Shown here: positions 1 to 15,339 of the stretch, one piece after another
How the letters are laid out: each line of letters opens with the position of its first letter
How positions within the stretch are numbered: position 1 is the first letter of the stretch
Assembly (NCBI GenBank): GCA_023630585.1
Contig: CM042565.1
Location: 16,045,013-16,109,012 of the forward strand
Direction: 5' to 3'
From: Cranoglanis bouderius
Taxonomy: Eukaryota; Chordata; Actinopteri; Siluriformes; Cranoglanididae
Length of the DNA: 64,000 nucleotides
Notes under the pieces: generated by a model
Database searches by the model: none
What the model was told of the DNA's origin: nothing
What the model saw: the letters and a program-made list of their open reading frames with translations, nothing else
Position numbers and translations under genes: made by a program

Positions 1-41
1 ATGTTTAAAATGTGGCTTAAAAATGTACTTTTTGTAGATTT

Positions 42-61
42 CTTATTATTATTATTATTAT

Positions 62-99
<38 letters not shown>

Positions 100-100
100 A
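42..100. repeat. compound (TTA)n/(GTA)n microsatellite
   Basis: A run of TTA triplets switches directly to GTA/TAG triplets. It is a simple compound trinucleotide repeat with no coding signal. Confidence 0.95.
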
Positions 101-220
101 TTTCTTAATTAGTATTTAATTTCAGTTATTTACTTTGTTTTAAATTGCAAAAACATAATTGAACATTTAATTGTATTTATTTAATGTAAATTACAAATCA
201 TTGCTCATTTTATCCACTTC

Positions 221-1190
221 ATTATTTTATTTTTAAAAGAAAATTTTCATTTATTTTCCCTGTTCATTTGCTGTATAAAGAAGAAGAACAAGAACAAGAA
301 GAAGAAGAAAAAGAAGAAGAAGAAGAAATAGAATTATAGATTTATTTTATTTTTAAAAGAAAAATTTCATTTATTTTACCTGATCATTTGCTGTATGAAG
401 AAGAACTAGAAGAAGAAGAACAAGAAGAAGAAGAAGAAGAAGAGCAAGAAGAAGAAGAAATAGAAGAAGAAGAAGAAGAAGAAGAAGAAGAGCAAGAAGA
501 AGAAGAAGAAGAAGAAGAGCAAGAAGAAGAAGAACAACAAGAACAAGAAGAAGAAGAGCAAGAAGAAGAAGAAATAGAAGAAGAAATAGAAGAAGAAGAA
601 ATAGAAGAAGAAATAGAAGAAGAAGAACAACAACAACAACAAGAACAAGAAGAAGAAATAGAAGAAGAGCAAGAAGAAGAAGAAATAGAAGAAGAAATAG
701 AAGAAGAGCAAGAAGAAGAAGAAATAGAAGAAGAAATAGAAGAAGAAATAGAAGAAGAAATAGAAGAAGAAGAAGAAGAAGAAGAAGAAGAAGAAAAAGA
801 AGAAGAAGAAGAAGAAGAAAAAGAAATAGAATTATAGATTTATTTCATTTTTAAAAGAAAAATTTCATTTATTTTACCTGATCATTTGCTGTATAAAGAA
901 GAACAGGAAGAAGAAGAAAAAGAAGAAGGAGAAATAGAAGAACAAGAGCAAGAAGAAGAAGAAGAAGGAGAACAAGAAGAAGAAGAAGAAGAAGAAGAAG
1001 AAGAAATAGAAGAAGAAATAGAATTATAGATTTATTTTATTTTTAAAAGAAAGATTCCATTTATTTTACCTGATCATTTGGTGTATAAAGAAGAAGAACA
1101 AGAAGAACTAGAAGAAGAAATAGAAGAAGAAGAAAAAGAAGAAGAGGAAGAAGAAGAAGAAGACGAAGAACAACAACAAAAAGAAGGAGA
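221..1190. repeat. GAA-carrying tandem array (VNTR), four units
   Basis: Four copies of a unique module of about 70 bp start near 221 (5' truncated), 331, 829 and 1021. Each reads through TTTTAAAAGAAA, CATTTATTTTACC and TGATCATTTGCTGTAT. Each is followed by a purine tract of GAA triplets interrupted by CAA, ATA and GGA. The tracts are about 50, 425, 120 and 95 bp long. The module is conserved while tract length varies widely, so the tract is part of the repeated unit. The 149-residue Glu-rich open frame at 388-837 is a by-product of this tract: it has no domain and the sequence is a simple repeat. Confidence 0.9.
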
Positions 1191-1936
1191 ATTTAGAGCA
1201 CTAAGCCCATAATATAGTTGGTTATGTACTGTGGTGGCCTTTTCTTTTCTTTTCTTTTCTGTTTAATTGTGTTTAATGTTTAATAGAGCTTGGGATTAAA
1301 GAGCTCCTAACATTTACACACTTGAGGTAATATATTATACAGTACAATATTTAAAATGATAAATTGCATTAAAACGTTGTTGTTGTTCCTTGTTATTGAT
1401 GTTCCTCGTGTGATTCTGATTAATTTTCCTGATGCATTTTATTAAATATAAATGTATTCAAATGACTGGTTTGTTTGGAACAGTGGAGGAACTCTCAGGT
1501 AAAGCGTCCGGTGTTTGATGGATGGTCCATCTCACAGCTGTCATAATCGCTTTGCTTTTTTTCCTCTCTCTCATTTTCATCAAGCTGGCGAAATTATCAA
1601 GGCAAACTAATGACTGACAGCACCGACTGAAGCCAGTCTTTTTCTGTAGCTTTTTCACAGATGCACATCATCTTCACACCTCTGGTGCATCTCTCTGTAG
1701 TACCTGTGCCGCAAAACCGATGGCCTCATTATTTTGTGAAGCGGCTTGTCAGCAGAAACAGATTAAACAATCCACTTAAGATTCCTCCCGCTCTCCCTGA
1801 GGAACCTGCTCTGCCCATTTCTGCAGTGACCTCGGACGCCGTTGCACGTCCCTCCTTTTTCCGAGGTCTTTCACACCGCACATCGACTTTTTTGATATGT
1901 GAAACATGGGTTTTTTTGGTCTACATAAAAAGTAAA
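1191..1936. other. unassigned sequence with a short (TTTTC)n
   Basis: A short TTTTC pentanucleotide run lies near 1237-1261. The rest is non-repetitive. Short frames at 1458-1658 and 1661-1969 show no motif or splice context. I see no gene. Confidence 0.5.
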
Positions 1937-2500
1937 TGGTTCCTCAAAGGTTCCTTAAGGAGTCTTTAGGTCACGGTCAGTTCTAGCATTCTGAAAGGTG
2001 TTCTACCGGAAAGCTTTTAGAAGAAGAAGAACAAGAGCAAGAAGAAGCAATATAAGAACATGAAGAAGAAGAAATAGAAGAAGGAGAACAAGAGCAAAAA
2101 GGAGAAGAAGAAGAAATAGAAGAAGAACAAGGAGAACAAGAAGAAGAAATAGAAGAAGGAGAACAAGAGAAAGAAGAAGAAAGCTTTTTTTGAAAGGGAA
2201 AACTGGAAAGCTATGGAGCAAAACATGGTTCCTCAAAGGTTCCTCAAGGGTTCCTGAAGTGCCCAACAGTTCTAGATTTCTGAAAGGAGTTCTACTTGAA
2301 ACCTTTTGTGAAAGTGAAAACTGGAAAAGTAAGACATTTTGCATATACCTTTAAAATAAAAAAAAAAGAAAAAGAAAAAAAAGAAAACAGTACTAAAACC
2401 TTTAAGGGTTCTTTGGTGTATCCTCCTGGAGATCCTATTAAAGGTTTAATATAGAACCCTACAACAGTATTTTGATATCAGAAAGGCTTCCAAAAAGAAG
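1937..2500 (+). mobile_element. GGTTCCT/AGAACC-type dispersed repeat, tandem copies
   Basis: Two related blocks follow each other, at 1937-2020 and 2227-2340. They share GGTTCCTCAAAGGTTCCT, then CAGTTCTAG, TTCTGAAAGG and GTTCTAC. A purine GAA-type tract of about 165 bp separates them. A third related segment (about 2395-2500) carries AAGGGTTCTTTGG and ATAGAACCCTAC. Alternating GGTTC and GAACC motifs are typical of a fish non-autonomous DNA element, but I cannot define its ends or superfamily. Confidence 0.5.
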
Positions 2501-2848
2501 GACCTTTTTTATGAAGATAACAGACACTTAACTATCCAAAAAATCGCAGTGAATTTTTATATTTTATTTAACTTAAATCTTATTTGGATGTCTGGTTAAA
2601 GCTAGCTAGTGGGCCATAGCTTGGCGAGCCTTGCCCTAGATGTGTAGACGTGTCCTCTGAAAAACTTCGGAATAAGACCCCACTTGCTTTCATCCTCAAC
2701 ACAGGCTATTTTAAATTTGTAACCAGATTTGTCACCATGCTATGCATCATATTGCTGGCCTAGAAAAAAAATGTTTGCTCAGCATTTTTACATGTTATTT
2801 CGCACTTGCTAGTACTGAGCCTTTGGCTTTCAGGCGTATTTGTTGTCA

Positions 2849-2849
<1 letters not shown>
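2501..2849. other. unassigned sequence
   Basis: Non-repetitive AT-rich sequence. No splice-bounded open frame, transposon end or RNA gene is visible. Confidence 0.4.

Positions 2850-2917
<68 letters not shown>
2850..2917. repeat. (AC)34 microsatellite
   Basis: Uninterrupted AC dinucleotides. The overlapping His-Thr and Cys-Val open frames on both strands are translations of this tract. Confidence 0.98.
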
Positions 2918-2919
<2 letters not shown>

Positions 2920-4065
2920 CGATGTTGACGGAGGATGCGGAGCAGATGCATGCGTCTCAGGAGACAGGACCTGTGGCACCCCGAGGAGCGGAGTTTCCAT
3001 CCCACGGCTGCTGCTGCTGCTTCATTATGTGCCCAGGTTTCTCTCCTCTCCTGAAAAACAGCGCTGACCTCATTTCCTCCCCGCCGTTCTGTTTATCCAC
3101 CACTTCCTGTCTACGAGGTTGCGAGCAAGTCTCTCCCGAGCAGAAATTTCTGAATCTCAATTGCAGGACTTGGATGAAGAGACGATCCGTACTGACGTGC
3201 GATTTCGCATGACGGAGCAGGAGATGATGGGAAACGGTGGGGTTCCATAAATCTGAGGGATCCGCAGGGACAGGAAGCAGATGGCCATATAAGCTCTTGC
3301 GCCGCTCACGTTTGCTCGTAGACGAAGAGTTGCGAAAGAAAGACTCGACTGACTTGTACACCCCACATTTACACACTTACTGCTGCCGGGTGAAATGTGC
3401 AGAGCTTGTTTTTATTTGACTTGGACGCTTTATATTGTCAACGTAAACGTCTGGATGCCTGTATGTAGGACAGAAATAAGTCTAGCGCTCTACTTTGAAT
3501 TCTAGCACCGACATGCAAGACCACCAGCTCTTAAAGAGAGAGTCCAGCCAAAAGATTACATTCACACACCTTTAATTCTAATGTACGGTAGTTGCGCTGC
3601 TTTCACATTGGGCGTCTTTTTTGTTTTGTTTTTGTAAAGAAAATTCAAGTGCTTTTTGTGTTGGGGAAAAATGCAGCTCGTGCAATGTGCACACGGTAAC
3701 CATAGCAACACTCAACATTTCCTAGCTAGTATCGGCTAACTAACTAGCCCGGCTTGCGCTACACAGTAGATTAAATTTATTATTCTCGGTAATGCAAATG
3801 AAATAAGATAAAATTGTTATATTTAGTCACAGCGATGTTTGAAATATTGGATATTTGAAATATTTTCCATTCAACATGTTGTAAATATTCACTTACTAAC
3901 AAATCAAAATGTTTCACCACTTTGTCCTCCATGGGGTTTTTTTGTAGCAACTCGATTGGTCAGGAGTTAAAAAAAAAAAGGGGCGCTTGATGTCACATGA
4001 CTTTTCTTTAAAATTATTATTTATTTATTTATTTTTACATTTTTGGAAGCCTCACTGTGATGAAA
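2918..4065. other. unassigned; CpG-richer patch at 3070-3340
   Basis: Between about 3070 and 3340 CpG dinucleotides are clearly denser than in the flanks, and a TATA-like CCATATAAG lies near 3284. No transcript structure can be supported. The rest is AT-rich, with TAGC/CTAAC words near 3720-3755. Confidence 0.35.
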
Positions 4066-4370
4066 CCCTGCTAAAAAAACAAAAACAAAAAAAAAAAAAA
4101 CAATAGAAACCATCACAAAAATTCTAATGGTCTCCCCTACAAATACCATTACAAACCATCAGCTAACCATTGAAACCATTACCATTATCTGTCCTTTCTG
4201 GTATCCGCGAGACATAACATGCCACCAGTAGAAGGCAACAAATTACCAGTAGAGACCCACAGGGACCAGTTTCCATTAAAACCAATACAATTCCCATTAT
4301 AACCATTAAAACCATTACAAATTCTATGAGGGTTTCTATTGTTCTTTTTTTTTGTTTTTCGTCAGCAGGG
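4066..4370. mobile_element. 305-bp foldback MITE with CCCTGCT termini
   Basis: The left end starts CCCTGCT, continues through a poly-A-rich stretch to CAATAGAAACC, then a near match to ATTCTAATGG. The right end is its reverse complement, with GGGTTTCTATTG, a T-rich stretch and AGCAGGG. Inside, the words CCATTA and ACCATT recur. Long AT-rich inverted repeats and short size fit a non-autonomous DNA transposon. No clear target-site duplication is visible, so the superfamily is open. Confidence 0.7.
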
Positions 4371-5212
4371 CTGTTTTAACGTAGCTTTAAGTTATAACTA
4401 AAAACATACAGTACACCTGCCTGCTAGTAGTGCAACATCTACCATAGTACAAGTACGTATACTCTTTTTGTGAAGAAAACACATACATACTTTTGAGTGT
4501 GTAGCAAAAGAATATACTAAGAATATACTAGGACATACTAACAAACACGCAAACATCTTCACTACGAGTGCAACCGAACCTCTGACCCTCTTCCGATTCA
4601 GACTGATGCTTCACCGATGGTTCCAGAAGTCCTTGTGAATCGGCGATGTGAATCCGCCATGAAGAATTAAAAAAAAAAAAAAAAAACAACTGCTGCAATT
4701 CATCACATTTTGTGATGAAATCAGAGCGTGTTATTTCTTTCTTTCTCATTCTCTTTCTCTTAGTCCCGTGTGATATTGCATCAACCCAGACAGAGGATTG
4801 CACAATCCACGCTACCGATTACCGATACCCCCGGGCGCTTCAGAGAGCTGGACGGGTTTCGGTGTGGTGATCACGCCCGGTGTCCACGACTCCCCAGGCA
4901 ATGATAATCATCTCCACCAAAAATAATTACCGAAACGGTTTGCCTTTGCTTTTGAGCAGATATAAGTAGCGATGCCAAAATCACGAGGGCGGGAACTCGC
5001 CACTTTCTCAAGGCCAGTGTGAAACAGGAATGTTGAGGGATGATGATTTATCTTTCCATCTGAGACAATAAGATGCGAATCTCGGTACGTGAGCAACGAT
5101 CTGATCTCTCGAAGATCTGTCGTTTAAACAATGCGATTCGAATTAAGTCTCTTTCCGTACAATACGACTGTTTGTAGTTCTCCATGTGGACTGATATAAA
5201 AATAAATAAATA
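4371..5212. other. unassigned sequence
   Basis: Contains a poly(A) run near 4670 and a somewhat CpG-rich portion (4800-5150). Short frames at 4528-4803 and 4908-5096 (minus) show no recognisable domain. No gene seen. Confidence 0.4.
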
Positions 5213-5700
5213 AAAGCACGTGAAACTGTTGATATGGTGAAGATTTCTGTAAGGAGTCGTTTATTTAACATTTATGGAAGGAGTCTCCAGTGTCCAGTGT
5301 CAGCTTTACGTTTTACGGCATCTTCAGGACAGACGATTTTACGCTTCTCGGTTTCCCAGTAATGTGAGATTACCTTCAAGATCGAGAAAGAAGAGAGTCC
5401 GATGAGGGGACGACTGTTTATAGCTGCTATAATGTAAGTGAAAACGGGAACTAACTTGTTTCATGATTGTTCCGCAACATAAAATGTAATAAAAAATAAT
5501 AATAATTTTAAAAAAACCAGGATGTGCCATCATTTGCTTAATAACATTTGAAATTGTTGGCAAATTCTTGTGGTATAAGAGGAATAAAACACTCTGTTAT
5601 AGGAAAATAATCAACTTCAGGGTGGTAACAGTAGCTGTTTCATCATTCTGTAATTGATTAGTTTCCTACTGTATAACAGCACAGCATAGTGTTTGATTCC
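5213..5700 (+). mobile_element. dispersed repeat family R1, copy a
   Basis: Carries all the inner R1 blocks in order: GTTGATATGGTGAAG, GGAAGGAGTCTCCAG, CATCTTCAGGACAGA, TAGCTGCTATAA, GTTCCGCAACAT, AAATTGTTGG and GGAATAAAACACTCTG. It ends in a foldback segment where CTGTTATAGGAAAATAATCAA (5597 on) is mirrored by the region up to about 5690. Seven or eight copies of these blocks occur in this window on both strands. That order and the inverted ends suggest a non-autonomous DNA transposon without coding capacity. Confidence 0.7.
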
Positions 5701-6519
5701 TTACTATAGTAATTACGCAATAGAATAGTTTAGCTAATGTTAGCTAGCTTACCGGTGAACTTTGTTAGCTAAATATCAATCTCGTGTGAATTTCGCGCCT
5801 TACAACATCTAGCTAGAAAGATTTCAAAACCCAGAGCAGCTTTTTCAGCCACTTCAGCATAAGCCGAGGATTTCATAACGTGGCGTTGATGCTTTCGATC
5901 GTGTGCACACGCACACGTTAATTACACTTTAACTAGCTAACTGTGAACATGTCGATCCGGTTTATATTAATCTGCTATTCTGTTGGTTGCTGGAGAAAGA
6001 GCGCAAACAGGTGCAATAATAAGCTTTAGGTCAAAACCGAGGATTCATTAACGTACGCATATTAAGAAAAGAGAGGGTGCTTTTTAATTAATTCAGGATC
6101 TAATCCTGAGAGGAAATATTTGTACGCTTCACCCAGCTGCAGAGACGAAAACAAAAGATCCCCCGTCGTGCAACTTTGGATCAGGAAGATTGTGAAGGTG
6201 TGAAACCCACGAGTTCAAACACTAGTGGCTGTTTGTTGGAGGTTGACTGCTACAAAAGCAAAGCAGCAGGATGTGCTCGTGTAGCTCAGCGCTAACATGA
6301 AGAGATGAACAGGAACCCCCTCCAATTTTAATTTCCCTCCCTGAAACACTTCCTGCCTGCTGTAAACACGTCCTACAAAGAGAACACTCAACTTTATACA
6401 AGGAAACAATGTTCGCGTGAATAGCTAGCATGCTACGTGTTCGCATTTTACAAAGTGACAGGCGTTATTAATGAAACCATGTTTAATTATACATTCATGC
6501 ATTTATTTATCTATTTAAT
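5701..6519. other. unassigned; rich in GCTAGC/TTAGCTA words
   Basis: AT-rich sequence with several TTAGCTAGC-like words at 5730-5815. No gene, transposon end or RNA gene seen. Confidence 0.4.
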
Positions 6520-9124
<2,605 letters not shown>

Positions 9125-9178
9125 AAATAAATAAATAAATAAATAAATAAGAGAAAATATAGTGTGCGCTACCTGGCT

Positions 9179-9227
<49 letters not shown>

Positions 9228-9442
9228 GGACAGACAGGCAGTCAGATAATTAGACAGGCAGGCAGACAGACAGATAGATAGATAGATAGACAGTTAGACA
9301 GGCAGTCAGATAGTTAGACAGACAGACAGATAGATAGATAGGCAGGCAGGCAGACAGTTAGACAGGCAGTCAGATAGTTAGACAGACAGGCAGATAGATA
9401 GGCAGACAGACAGGCAGGCAGACAGAAAGGCAGACAGATAGA
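9125..9442. repeat. (AATA)n, (GATA)n and (CAGA/CAGG)n cluster
   Basis: AATA repeats at 9125-9150 are followed by (GATA)12 at 9179-9227. Then come about 215 bp of CAGA, CAGG, CAGT and GATA tetranucleotides in mixed order. The degenerate part looks like older interrupted array next to a pure GATA core. Confidence 0.95.
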
Positions 9443-11186
9443 TTTGTGTTGTAAAGCTAGTGCACATGTGGATGTAATTATAATAAAATACTTTTCATTT
9501 TCTGGTACAGTGTTTATATGAATGAAGAATTCCAATGCACTGAATTATGGCAGCCATTTTTTAAAAATTATTATTATAAGGTATGTTTCTAGACAGGCCT
9601 GAATATTTGTGTCATATTAGAATTGTTCTTCATTTTGTAATTTATCTTGTAATTCTTATCACTAAAACACCTACAAAAGAGATGCTCTTGACTTCTTGCT
9701 GTGGTCTTGACTCATTAACAGTGCAGATCGACATCGCCGATGGGATATTTGATGATCTCTTTGCAGCAGGAGGTGTGTTTGTGTGCACGGCTTCGCTGAA
9801 ACAGCACTTCTTCCTTGTCAAGCACGGCACCGGTACACATTTCCTCCACGTTGCATCATTGACATGTTGGGCACGTGCTCAGCTTTGCAATATCACACCT
9901 CGGGGGGAAAGTTTCGGTCTACGCCCCGGCCATCCGTATGCAGCTCGTCATCAGAATCTGGATCAGAAATGGTACGGTGCGAAAATGCAGGACGGGGAGT
10001 TTTAAACAATCCGCACATCATTTCTGTGCTGCTGGAGCTTCCAGGATGTTTGATGAAACAAAAGGGGGGGGGAAAAAAATGCAGCGTGTCGCTCGGTATT
10101 AATGTTTCAAACATGGAGGTTTTAACTCCCCCGTTCAATTTTCATGAGCGATTGAGTTGATTTGTTTGTGGATGCGTGTTTCAGCCTAAATAGAGTCAAT
10201 AGAGGAAACAACAGCTTACCTCTGAAAAATGCATAAGAGCGTTCCGGAAGGTAACGATTTATCTGAACACGGCTCCATTAAATCAACTCGGATAGCTGAG
10301 CCAGGGAGTCGAGCCCTCCATCAGCACAAGTGAGCTCATCACTGAGGAACCGGCGCTATTTTAGTTGGAGACTCCTTGCTGAGTGTGTGATGTTGTTGTG
10401 TTATTTCTTGGCTTAATAAATGCACTTCCTTCGAGCAGCAGACTTATGGGACGTGCCAGAGTGAAGATGAATAGCAAAATGCTTATCAGAATTTTAACAT
10501 AATGCTCTACACTAGAGGAGCCCGTGTTGGTCCTGCATGTTGAGCGGCCAACTTTGTGTGGTGATTTATCGTGAGCTAACACAAGGGCTAACACACTTCC
10601 TCAATTGCCAGTGAGTGTAAATATGTTCCTGTGTGGTGCCCTTGTCCTAAAGCCTGACACCATCACACCACTGGTGTTTCACATAACCTAGCAATAGAGG
10701 CTTGCAGACAGTTGCTCAGTGGATGAGTATCTGGTATTGACCAATAGCAAGAGCTCGGATATCACTATCAAAAAAATGGAGAAAATAATGGAATGGCTAA
10801 TCGACTCGTTCGAAGGGTTTAACTGTGGCAGTGCAATGCGTTACCAAGCTAAAACGGGCTCCATACGACTGGCAATACTCCGTACTTGTATTTCACAGGA
10901 CACTAGATGTAGCAGTTCTGCTGCTAAAAGTAGCGCATCTAAACCACAACCTATAAAATGGCACTTGGCTCACGGACACTAGTTTATATCCTGCTTGTAA
11001 AGAGAACAAAAAAGACTCTGTGCATCATCGCTGGCTCCAGTAACATTTTATAAAAAGCTAAGTGAGTGTGTCCATCTCTCATTTCGTAATATCCCATAAA
11101 TAATCAATCACGGCTAATCCTGATATAATAGTGCCTCGGTGTGTCAGACTTCCCGAGGGCTTGAGCTTAGTGCTGTGTAAAAAAAA
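9443..11186. other. unassigned, mixed composition
   Basis: The stretch 9715-10020 is GC-richer than its flanks and holds a 140-codon open frame (9583-10005). That frame has no recognisable domain and no splice context, so I do not call it. Elsewhere nothing is identified. Confidence 0.35.
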
Positions 11187-14100
11187 AATAATAATAATAA
11201 TAATAATAATAAAACAGCTCTCAAATAAAAACCCTCCTACATCACTTCCTGGTTTGGTGATGACAGCTCAGCAGTATTCCCTGGCTTGAAACCCAAGACT
11301 AACTCGTACTGAGACTCTCAGCAGCGTTCTGCACTTTCAAAGGCTCTCTATGCTTTTAGCTCACCGTGCCACCCTTCTTCTTTTCTTCCTCCTTCCCTTA
11401 ATCCCTCTCTCCCCTTGCTGCCGCCCTCCATTTTCTGTTTCCTCCATCCCTCAAGCCATCCGGAAAGAGGCAAAAGGAGGGCCCTCTGCAATTTCTTTTC
11501 TCTAATAGGTACTTCCCAACCTCCTGCTCCATAGTCAGGGGAAGTGACAAGATTAAAGAATGGCTGGTCTCTTTTTCAAAGGCAGGGGCCGAGACACAGG
11601 AAATAGCATTGGGTAATTATGGGTAAATCGAGCACACACTGTTACGGCAGAACCCCTACTAGACTCGATGTCACTTTCTTTCTCTCTCTCTCTCTCTCTC
11701 ATTCTCTCCGTGGTTTTGCTTTTAACTCTCTCCCTCTTTCTTTTTCTCCTCTACTCCGACCTGTGTTGCGGTTTGAAATGCAGGACTCGCTATGGGACTT
11801 TTCTGAAGCCTCTGTCCTCTCCGCTTTGAAGCCTCTCGATACGCTGTGGTAAAAAGTCACTGAAGCCAAGCACAATGGTCCGAGATCAAAGGCTTATTCT
11901 TTCGGAGTGGAAATATTAACCAGCCCTTGACTTTGAGGTCAACTGAATGGTTATATAGGTAAGTATATACACACGTATATATAGTAATACAAAGTGGCTC
12001 TCCAAGTGCAAAGCACAGATGATTTTTTTTTTTTTTTTATTACTGCCCAGAATTGATCAGGTACCACCCATGATTAGGAAGGAGCAGCTTCTTTGTGGAG
12101 GAAAAGCATCCTCGACATTTTCATCTGCTCTCATCACTCAAGTGGTTGTGCTCCATGATTTACCCAAGGTTACCCTAAAGTCACTCAATGCAGAAATGTA
12201 AATCTGATCCAGGATCAGCCTATCACTTGGGGGATGCAGGAGGGGAGATGAGGAGGGGTGAGATCTTGAGCGCTGGTGGTTGTTTCTGTGGAGAGGCTCC
12301 TTGAGGCTGCAGCATTATGCTGAGTCACGCTTGTTCCCTCCACTACATTAAGCATTCTCCATCCGGCCCACCACCTCCAACCCTGCTGTCGGAAAAATAA
12401 CGCTGCCGAGAGCTCTCCCAACGAGGACTTCTAATAAGACGATGCGTCTCGACCCTGATCATAACGAGCCGTTTAATATTCATGCACCAGCCTGCCTGGA
12501 TTAAGCCAATTATAAAAGCCCGAATTTGTTTGTCTGATCTGGAAAAGAAAACAAGTAAAGGATGAACATTACCAGGAGCTAAAATGCATGCCTTCTCGTC
12601 TGTTTTATGTTTCTGGCTGATCAATAGAGCCATGGCTGCGCAGCTTTGAACATCAAGGAGGAGGAACAAGGTACATAAGCCCCCCTTTAAGCTTACATTC
12701 GTGGCACACTTGAGCTAGGCCTTCCGGCTCAAGCATCCTCAGTAGTACTTATCGAGGGGGATGAGATCACCTTTGTCAAGGGACCAGTCATTTGCCTTTT
12801 ATCTCTCTTTTCATTTTGGGGAGTAGATGGAAGGAAAAAATGTAGCTGAATAAAAAATAAATAAAAATAAAAAAAAAAACTCCACTGAGGAATGACTTCG
12901 TTTCAAATGTAACTAGGGAAATTCAGTCCGGCGCAAGGACACGTGTGGAATTTGTGAACGCAGGCTTTCATTTGTCAGCCGGCTGGCAGGTGCTGGATGG
13001 TTCTCTCGCGGAGGAGTGGGTGCGAGGTTGGAAAGTGACTGAGCCAGCTGGCAGGAACCCCCCCCCCCCCTCCCTCCTTCCCACACCTACAGGTTGCCTT
13101 TGTTTATTAATAATCCTAGCACCCTCGTCGGGAAAATCTACGACGGCGGACCAGCTGGTGGGCCATTGTACCATCGATCATAGGGACCGGTTCCTCCAAT
13201 TTGTCATCAGTGGTTTTTTTTTTTTTAAATAAAAAATAAAAAAATAAAAACAAGTAGGGGTCTGTGATTCCCTGGAAGTCTTTCATTCAGGCCTTTCAAT
13301 TACACAACTAGATGAATTATTGAGGTTAATCACTGCAAATGACCACAGCAGTTAATAATTTATGGATATCAGACAGAACGGTGGCCAAGTATTCAGTAAC
13401 ACTAGTCTCCGTCTCTGTAGACCTGCATTCGCCAGTGCCAAGTGCATTGTAATCAAAACTATTTTCTTCCACAGATTTTTTTTTTTTTCCACTTACACAA
13501 AGTTGTTCGTCTGATTGGCTGTCAGTGGAGCTCGCTCAGTGAGCTTTGTGAGCTCTGACTCAGTAGCCTTATCTCCCTAAGCTAGAAGGTCAACGTGGGA
13601 TCAGGTGCAGAGATGAAGGCTGGGGAAAGATCTGAAATCAGGACTGATGATCTGCGGGAAGTCAGATTAGCAAATCCTGGTCGAGAAATGCCAAAATGTT
13701 GGTGCAAGATATACAAGTTATGTTTGTGTAGCATTTACTTTTGTTGCTTTCATTTTGATGCTCATATGCCAAAAAGTCACCAAAACCGGAATACGTGATA
13801 TGGGCAAGTTTTGATAATGGTGTCTCGTGGATGTGATTATCTTTTCTGCTTTGTGCAGGAAACAAAAGATAGTAATGAAGCTAAAAAGAAAAAAGAAAAG
13901 AAAAGAAAAGAAAAGAAAGCACAATAGGACAAATCTATCAGATCCATCAGCTCTGACTGACTCACATGTTTTAGGCAGAATTACGTAACGTCAAAGAAAA
14001 AGACAAAAGAACGGCCGAATCATCTCATCAGGAATCATCATCATAACTATGAATATTTTATTGCCTCATAAAAAAATGTACTTAATCTAATATAATTTCT

Positions 14101-15306
14101 CAAACAAAGTATCGGTTAATTTGCATTGCAGTATTTGCGTATTGCCAAAACGAACTTCACCAGACTAGAAAAGCCTCCAGTCTGACTCATTCAGAATTCA
14201 AACATGGGCGGGATTATCCAAAAAACAAAATGAGCAAAGATCAAAAATAATAAACGGCACAGCCTCGAAGACTTAATGGCCGCTTTTCATTATTATTTTT
14301 AATTGCCTTCTATTTCCCGAGGCCACTCGAACCGCATTGTGATCTTGTCTGTGATGGCTGCCTCCAAATTGTATTTGTTTATTACTTCAGTAACTGTTTT
14401 TGTCCAGTTATATCACGTCTCTCGTTCATTCTGTCTTCTTCTTAGCATTCAGATTGGCAGTTAATAGACTCGTGAAGTTTAAAAGTTCTGATACGTCTCA
14501 GCAAAGAAGCATTTAAAGAAGTGCTATTTATTCTCAGTTACCAAAAAATTTCAAGACGTACCGCACGTGTCTACATATCTATTGGGTCAATTCATAAAAC
14601 CCAGTACCTCATCACCACATCCCATTAAGTGCCTAAGTGCCTTAACCACAACATAAATCCCTCGCCAATGATCCGCTCTTAAGCCCTGCGAAAGCTTTTA
14701 GCATCTTTTCACTAATAATTTCCTGCTCCTCAGCTGCCATCGTCACTTCTGTGTTTTCACCCCGCCGGAAACCTCCCAGAGGAAGGATGCATCATGTTTA
14801 GCTCATGAAGGATTGATTCAGTTGTCTTAATTAATTTTGCAAGCGTTCAGGATGATTCATTTACCATTTGATCCTGCGACATCCATCCCGGCTTCTCCGT
14901 TCAGCAGGAAGACTTTTTTTTTTTATTTCCTGCTGACTTGTGCGAATCTCAAATTGCAGTCTTCAGAATCGGAGAGAGGATGGGACACTAAGTAAAAATA
15001 GCATTCGGCTCACTTCTGTGTTACCTCCCGGGCTTCCTGGAGTATTGAATAAATCCCAAGGCTTGAGTTTTTTGACATGCTAAGCAGAGCTATGAGATTG
15101 CAAACCGGGGATGTGTAAGATTATCTGGTTGAGGTCTTGGGGTGATCAAAAGAACGTGAAATATATGTGACTCTAGGCAGGAGAAGAGGGATTTTTGGTT
15201 GGATGACGATATGTCAATGTATAAAAGTCGCTCAAAGGCATTAGAGGATGAAACTAGGAGTGGGGCAATATTTACATTTATGGATCAGGATACTCACCTG
15301 GAGTAG

Positions 15307-15339
<33 letters not shown>

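Noticed and set aside
388..837. 149-residue Glu-rich open frame
   Set aside because: Direct translation of the GAA array; no other composition, no splice or start context.
5730..5815. Repeated GCTAGC/TTAGCTA words here and near 20190, 49750 and 63700
   Set aside because: Short palindromic words are common in fish repeats; no consistent larger unit could be defined.
9179..9442. CRISPR-like regular array
   Set aside because: The repeats are 4-bp GATA/CAGA units without spacers, a plain microsatellite.
9583..10005. 140-codon plus-strand frame
   Set aside because: No domain, no splice sites, and composition changes midway; likely chance in GC-richer DNA.
11784..11957. Possible exon between ATGCAG and TATAG|GTAAGT
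   Set aside because: The only acceptor-proximal open frame stops after 22 codons; the other frames also stop.
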